DNA of 64,000 bases from Chloroflexota bacterium (GTDB lineage: Bacteria; Chloroflexota; UBA6077; FW602-bin22). Of the stretch, positions 58,813 through 64,000 are shown piece after piece. Under the pieces are notes generated by a model. That model was not told the origin of the DNA. It saw only the letters and a program-made list of their open reading frames with translations, and ran no database searches. The number at the start of each line of letters is the position of its first letter. The stretch's first letter is position 1. The translations under genes and the position numbers were made by a program. The stretch lies in the NCBI GenBank assembly GCA_004297775.1, contig SCUE01000017.1:51887-115886 (forward strand), in the 5' to 3' direction.

Positions 58813-59245
58813 TCAACTCGCCTCGTCGAGCGGCAGCAGCCGAAACGGCTTTTCCGCTCGATCCTGAAATGACGCGAAAGTGACGCTGATCCAGCGTGAG
58901 GATGTCGCAACAGCCGAATCGGTCCGCCAGTACGACGATGGACGCGTCGGCCAGCCCAACCCGAAGGTCCGCATACCGCTCGACGACCCGGAGGGCCTCC
59001 GCGACGTCCGTCGCGCTGATCGACTCAAGGTCGTAGACGCCGCGCGCGACATCGCGCAGCAGCTTGGTCGCTTCGCCCTGGCCGGCGTGCGAGGAGATCA
59101 GATAATCGAGTTCGGCAAGCACGAACGGCGAGAGGATCCGCCGTCGTGGTTGCAGCAGGACGTGCGCAGCCGAGACGTGATGCTTCTGCCTGGGGTCCAG
59201 AGCGGCGAGAAGACCGCTCGTGTCGATCAGGATCAGCGGCTTCCG
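58813..59245 (-). pseudogene. VapC-like PIN gene with apparent 3' frameshift
   Basis: 'LIDTSGLLAALDPRQKHHVSAAHVLL...FVLAELDYLISS...LADASIVVLADRFGCCDILTLDQRHFRVI', then expected C-terminus 'FRLLPLDEAS*' in another frame; start unclear. Confidence 0.6.
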
Positions 59246-59775
59246 AACCCAGTCAGATGCTCGTCCGTTCGTTCGGCGAACGCGGGATCGTCGCTGACGA
59301 AAATCGGGATCATGGGCGCCGGAGGAGCGCGTCGGGCCAGAGCGAGCTCGTTCGGTAGCAAGTCGAAGCCTTCACGACCCGCGGCGGCGCGCAATCGTCG
59401 ATCGAGGCACACGAAGCCGACACCAGCGGGGCGCTCCCGCGCCCAGGCGAGAGCGGCCGCGAGTTGAAGCGCGGCGGTCGCCCGAAGTTCGTGAACGTCG
59501 ACCAGCCGAAGGGCTCGATCGCGAACATTCAGGGTGGGACCGATCTCCTGAGCTCGCCCAAGGTACGCGTCGACCGCCCGCTGAGCAACGCCAATGTCGT
59601 GCACGGATAGTTGTCCCTGGCGGTGCCGACGCGCGAGTGCGGATCGGCACTCGATCGGCGTGCCCCACCACACCGCCATCGCCGGGTCTACGACGAGAAC
59701 ATCCTCGACAACGGTGATCCGCGACTCACTGGCCACCAGTTCAACGACGGCCGACGCGTCCCAGAACTTCACCAC
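59233..59775 (-). CDS. PIN-domain toxin (VapC-like)
   Basis: 'MVKFWDASAVVELVASE', 'ELRATAALQLAAALAWARERPAGVGFVCLDRRL'. Confidence 0.87.
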   Translation of the reverse strand: MVKFWDASAVVELVASESRITVVEDVLVVDPAMAVWWGTPIECRSALARRHRQGQLSVHDIGVAQRAVDAYLGRAQEIGPTLNVRDRALRLVDVHELRATAALQLAAALAWARERPAGVGFVCLDRRLRAAAGREGFDLLPNELALARRAPPAPMIPIFVSDDPAFAERTDEHLTGFGSR

Positions 59776-60074
59776 GCCTCTTCGCGTTCCTCGAGGAGGG
59801 CCTCAAGAACGCTCGCACCCGGAGGCAGTTGAACTCGCAAGGCGCGTAGCTCGGCGAGTTCTTCCTTGCTGAGCGGGCGCTTCGGCGGCGACAGAATGCC
59901 CGCCGCGACCAATTCGTCTAGTTCGGAGTCGGTTGGGCCGTTCGTTCGCTCGATCGGCGCCAGGCGGGCGATTGGCCGCCCGTGTTCGGTGACGATCACC
60001 TCCTCACCGGCCTTGACCCGTCGCAGGTACTCACTGAGCGACGCCTTCAATTCCGCGATACCGGCTCTCACCAT
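59769..60074 (-). CDS. Phd/YefM family antitoxin
   Basis: 'AGIAELKASLSEYLRRVKAGEEVIVTEHGRPIARLAPIE'. Confidence 0.92.
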   Translation of the reverse strand: MVRAGIAELKASLSEYLRRVKAGEEVIVTEHGRPIARLAPIERTNGPTDSELDELVAAGILSPPKRPLSKEELAELRALRVQLPPGASVLEALLEEREEAW

Positions 60075-60297
60075 GTGACCTCCCGCGACCCGATGATCAT
60101 TCTAGTCATATTCCGGGCCGGTGGCGCGCGATCTTCGGGCCCGTTCGATCGTCCACTGACGCCGGCTGATCACGACGGCGGCGCGCTGATGGCGGCGTCG
60201 ACAGTGAACGAACCCGACATTGCGACAGCCGGCCGCTGTCGTGATCAGTCTGAGCCAACAGTAAACTTGCGAAGAACTGGAGGGACGTCCCGGGAGG

Positions 60298-60489
60298 GTC
60301 ACCTACGACGCGCGGACCGACACGTTGAGCGTCGTGCTTCGCGACGCACCGGTTGCCGAGAGCGACGAAGCGAAGCCCGGCGTGATCCTCGACTATGACG
60401 ATCAGGGGAATCTCGTCGGGCTCGAGGTGCTCGACGCGTCGCTTCGCGTAACCGCGGCCGACAAGATGGATTTCAGGGTCACTGCGTAG
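60298..60489 (+). pseudogene. DUF2283-like ORF lacking a recognisable start (not in ORF track)
   Basis: VTYDARTDTLSVVLRDAPVAESDEAKPGVILDYDDQGNLVGLEVLDASLRVTAADKMDFRVTA*; frame extends upstream only to a stop at 60262, no ATG/GTG/TTG found. Confidence 0.6.
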
Positions 60490-60497
60490 ATCGCGCT

Positions 60498-60917
60498 CTA
60501 CGCCGGAGGTGCCTGTCCCTCGATCGTGGCCGGGTCCATCCAGATGATTTCCCAGATGTGTCCGTCCAGGTCCTCGAAGCTACGCGAGTACATGAAGCCG
60601 TGATCCTGTGGCGCACCCGGCTCGACGGCGCCAGCGGCGACCGCGCGATCGACCAGCTCGTTCACCTTGTCCTTGCTTTCGGCGGAGAGGCCGATGAGTA
60701 CCTCCGTACTTCGGTGAGCGTCGACGATCTCCTTCTTGATGAAGCCTTTGAAGAACGGTTCGACGAGCAGCATCGCGTAGATGTCCTCGGCGATCACCAT
60801 GCAGGCGGCGTTCTCGTCGGTGAACTGCCGGTTGAATGTGTAGCCGAGCGCGGCGAAGAACGCCTTCGACTTGGCGAGGTCGCGCACCGGTAGATTGACA
60901 AAGATCTTCGTGCTCAC
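60498..60917 (-). CDS. VOC/glyoxalase family protein
   Basis: 'MSTKIFVNLPVRDLAKSKAFFAALGYTFNRQFTDENAACMVI', 'SFEDLDGHIWEIIWMDPA'. Confidence 0.9.
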   Translation of the reverse strand: MSTKIFVNLPVRDLAKSKAFFAALGYTFNRQFTDENAACMVIAEDIYAMLLVEPFFKGFIKKEIVDAHRSTEVLIGLSAESKDKVNELVDRAVAAGAVEPGAPQDHGFMYSRSFEDLDGHIWEIIWMDPATIEGQAPPA

Positions 60918-61152
60918 GTTCCTTCCCTCTACGCTCGCGATCGTCTTGTCACCGTGCCCAAGCACGGCGACCTAGATCACGCGTGGATCAGGCTACGTGA
61001 GTTCAGCGCCGCGGGCAACCACTTCCAACGACAATGTGGCGGGTGGTCGGTCGGGGCGAGCGCCACGACACGAAACGATCGCGTTGGCGTCGCCGTGTCA
61101 GACGTCGGACTCGACAGGGTCGTGACTCTATGAAAGAATGCGTCATGATCGG

Positions 61153-64000
61153 ATGAGCAAGCGCATCGTCCTTCGAGGACTGGTCGTCGTCGCGGTCGTC
61201 GCAGTGCTGGCCGGTCTGGCGCTTTCGGCGGAGCGCTGGCTCCCGCCGCTGCTTGATCTTGCGAAGACCGAGAGCGGCACGCTTCAGGGCATCGGCGGAA
61301 TGATTCAGATCGCTCAGGCTGCCTTTCTTGTCGGTGCCGGACTTGTCGGGTTCTTCGGCGGGAGAAGCACATTATCCGAACCGCGTGGAGGGTCTGGGAC
61401 CAAGGCAGAAGCGAAAAACAAAGGTGGAGCAGTCGCGATCGGTGGAGACGCGTCAGGCGCGACCATCATCACCGGACAGTCCATTTCGGTGTCAGTCAAC
61501 GCCAGTTCGCGGTCATCAGAACTCGAAGGGAGGTCGGCGCGTGACCCCGGTTCACGGGCGCCACCGGCTCCAGCGACAACACGGGTAACGATCCTGATCG
61601 GGCACTTTGTCGAGACTCCTCTCCCCGAAGCATTGGAAATGGTGCGTCGGACCGTCCGTGCGCTGCAAGCGAGCCACCTTCAGGTCGAGGTACGCGTCGA
61701 CGTGGCGTCAATCGACGCCCTACGGCGGACTGCCCACGCCGGTTGCGATCTGCTGATCTACTACGGGCACGGGAGCGCGGACGGGCGCCTGGCGTTTCAG
61801 GACGGATTGAAGACGTACTCGCACCTAAGCGATAGCGACACACTTCGTCGGCTGTGGGAGAACCTGCAGGCATGCTTCGTGTTCGCGTGCTACGGAGAGC
61901 GGTTCGCGATCGGCCTCCCTTGTCCGTGGATTGCATTCGCCGAGCCGATCCTTCGACTCGCGCCACGAGGTTTCATGGAAAGCGTCGTAGCAGAACTCGC
62001 CACGTTGGACCTTCGTACCGCGGTCGCGAGAGCGAGAGGCGGCGCCGCGGCTGAGATGAAGTCGGAGTTTGCCGACGTGATGCGTTTCTCCGCCGTTAAG
62101 TTGCCTGGAATAGACGTTGCGGCGGGGGCGCCGACGCTCGCGCGGGTGTCGGCGGGCTTGGTCGATCACGTCTGGCTCGACTTCGAGAGCGTGGGGAAGG
62201 GGCCGATCCGGTATCCGGACCACGATCCGTTCGTCGGACGGTTGGCCGAGATCCGCGGGATGCTGGAGCTTCCAGAGCCACGTCGCGATGGCGAGCTACA
62301 GCGGGTGTTCTGGGTGGACGGCAACGCCGGTATTGGTAAGTCGGCGCTGGTGCGGCAACTGGCGGTTCAAGCGCGTGACCTACTGTTCCATGATGCCGGC
62401 GAGCCGATTTACGTGCTGCACCGCTACTGCTACGCACACACGCAGTCTTGGCAAGTGGTGCCGGCGATCCTCGAGGCAGCGACAAAGTTATATGGACTCC
62501 CGGCAGTGCCGATCTCCCTGGCGGACCTGTTCGAGACGCTCGGGCGGCGGCCAGGGAAGCATCTGTGGATTCTTGATGACCTGACGTACCTCTCGGCAGC
62601 GCGACCCGATGACACGAGTTCGGCGCGAGAGCTTGTGGAAACGATTCGGGCCGTTGCCCAGACACAGGCAGTGATCCTCGAACTGGTCGTAAGCGCGCGG
62701 CAGCCCGCACCGGTGGGCATCGTACGGGTACACCTGGCGCCGCTTGACAATCTCGAGGCGGTCGCGCTGGCGCGGGCGGTCGACGCACTGGCGCGGGTGC
62801 AGGGGCGCGCCGCCGGCGATGAGCCGGACCTCCTCGGCGCAGCGCGCCTGTTCGGGATTGTCCGCGAGAACACAACCCATTACAAACGGGGACTCTGGCT
62901 GGCGGTCGAGAGGAGCATGTCTTTCGGGACGTATGCCGATGCCATGTCTGCGCACGGCCTGGAGCGGCTGCAATCGAACGAACTTGCAAGGGCGATGGTC
63001 CAATTCGAACTCCAGGGTCTCGAGGCGGTCGCGGCGATCCACGGTTTCGATTACCCGGGCTTTCTGCGTTCGTACTTCCCGTTGGTGAGACACTGCGGCT
63101 ACTTTACCGTCGGAGAGCTCGCCGCGTGGTTCGGCAACGCCTTCGTCCGGAACGGCAGCCACCGTGACGAGGTAGAAACCGTCTATGACATAGGCCTAAC
63201 GTACCTGAGTCGCCTCGGGTTTGCGACGCCGGCTCGCCGGGACGGAGCGACCGTTTTCACCCTGCCTCCTAACCAGCGCTTGGCGATGCGAGCACTCGGC
63301 GACGCTGCAGCTGACATTCCCCGGGGCGTTCCACTTCGCGGCGCACGCGAGCGGCTGTCACTGGCACTGGAGCGAGCGCGTTCGGTGGGCCTCGAGGCGG
63401 AGCGAGACTTCTTGGAGTTGGAGGAGGACTACCGGGATCAGCTCGACAACCCCGAGGCAGCCGCGGCGGTCTTCTACTCGATGATGTCCCGAGTCGAGGC
63501 CGACGGTATCAGGTCGGGCGGACAAGTCTTCGCGGAAACAGTCGCGATTGCGCATCAGATCAGCGCCCGATATGACGAACGTCGGAAGCTATACAAGGGC
63601 GACGATCGTGACGCCGCTGCCGCCGTTACCAGCGCGCTGGTCAACGCTGGGGTCGCGCACGGCCAGCAAGGGCACCCCGAGGAGGCACTGGCCGCCTACG
63701 CCGAGGTCGTCCGCCGCTTCGGCGACCGCCCCGAGGCCGCGATCGCCGAGCAGGTCGCGAAGGCGCTGGTTTATGCCGGGATCACCCACGGCCAGCAAGG
63801 GCACCCCGAGGAGGCACTGGCCGCCTACGCCGAGGTCGTCCGCCGCTTCGGCGACCGCCCCGAGGCCGCGATCGCCGAGCCGGTCGCGACGGCGCTGGTC
63901 AACGCCGGGATCACCCACGGCCAGCAAGGGCACCCCGAGGAGGCACTGGCCGCCTACGCCGAGGTCGTCCGCCGCTTCGGCGACCGCCCCGAGGCCGCGA
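61153..64000 (+). CDS. TM-anchored CHAT/caspase-like + STAND NTPase + TPR protein, truncated by window end (not in ORF track)
   Basis: Frame +1 open from ATG 61153 to window end. TM N-terminus; 'DLLIYYGHGSADG' and 'CFVFACYGE' His/Cys dyad; 'DPFVGRLAEIRGML', 'VDGNAGIGKSALVRQL' Walker A, 'HLWILDDL' Walker B; C-terminal 43-aa TPRs. Confidence 0.82.
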   Translation, partial: MSKRIVLRGLVVVAVVAVLAGLALSAERWLPPLLDLAKTESGTLQGIGGMIQIAQAAFLVGAGLVGFFGGRSTLSEPRGGSGTKAEAKNKGGAVAIGGDASGATIITGQSISVSVNASSRSSELEGRSARDPGSRAPPAPATTRVTILIGHFVETPLPEALEMVRRTVRALQASHLQVEVRVDVASIDALRRTAHAGCDLLIYYGHGSADGRLAFQDGLKTYSHLSDSDTLRRLWENLQACFVFACYGERFAIGLPCPWIAFAEPILRLAPRGFMESVVAELATLDLRTAVARARGGAAAEMKSEFADVMRFSAVKLPGIDVAAGAPTLARVSAGLVDHVWLDFESVGKGPIRYPDHDPFVGRLAEIRGMLELPEPRRDGELQRVFWVDGNAGIGKSALVRQLAVQARDLLFHDAGEPIYVLHRYCYAHTQSWQVVPAILEAATKLYGLPAVPISLADLFETLGRRPGKHLWILDDLTYLSAARPDDTSSARELVETIRAVAQTQAVILELVVSARQPAPVGIVRVHLAPLDNLEAVALARAVDALARVQGRAAGDEPDLLGAARLFGIVRENTTHYKRGLWLAVERSMSFGTYADAMSAHGLERLQSNELARAMVQFELQGLEAVAAIHGFDYPGFLRSYFPLVRHCGYFTVGELAAWFGNAFVRNGSHRDEVETVYDIGLTYLSRLGFATPARRDGATVFTLPPNQRLAMRALGDAAADIPRGVPLRGARERLSLALERARSVGLEAERDFLELEEDYRDQLDNPEAAAAVFYSMMSRVEADGIRSGGQVFAETVAIAHQISARYDERRKLYKGDDRDAAAAVTSALVNAGVAHGQQGHPEEALAAYAEVVRRFGDRPEAAIAEQVAKALVYAGITHGQQGHPEEALAAYAEVVRRFGDRPEAAIAEPVATALVNAGITHGQQGHPEEALAAYAEVVRRFGDRPEAA
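63640..64000 (+). repeat. 129-bp tandem TPR-coding repeats
   Basis: 'GGCCAGCAAGGGCACCCC' recurs at 63661, 63790 and 63919 (129-bp period); unit GQQGHPEEALAAYAEVVRRFGDRPEAAIAEQVAKALVYAGITH. Confidence 0.93.

Noticed and set aside
61328-63484. Short plus-strand ORFs (61328, 62117, 62744, 63221) listed in the track
   Set aside because: They lie in a different frame within the large CHAT-STAND-TPR ORF and look like shadow frames.

Overview
High-GC bacterial chromosome window, possibly Chloroflexota-like (inference only; no rRNA marker). The backbone is metabolic: GT39, RpiB, ACT-malic enzyme, two sugar-type ABC transporters, Gfo/Idh oxidoreductases, F420/LLM-type oxidoreductases, Nramp, and a seven-gene corrinoid/folate methyl-transfer operon at 49.1-57.0 kb. 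It is interspersed with accessory genes, including many toxin-antitoxin loci. The most notable observations are: (1) an orphan prohead-protease/major-capsid fusion gene (14012-16180) with no other recognisable phage genes; (2) at least six partial copies of its 3' end (about 60 bp, peptide HVFGGGWLDYRGAYGAIVA*) elsewhere in the window, all on the + strand and several starting at the same codon; (3) a large ORF absent from the supplied track, 61153 to beyond 64000: TM + CHAT/caspase-like + STAND NTPase + TPR; (4) a KGGVGR-type ATPase with 144-bp tandem TPRs in a three-gene operon; (5) a two-gene STAS/GHKL and STAS/HEPN-like module; (6) many other gene relics (heads, tails, internal deletions). 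No rRNA, tRNA, CRISPR array, transposase or integrase was recognised. All family calls come from reading the translations; no database search was run.
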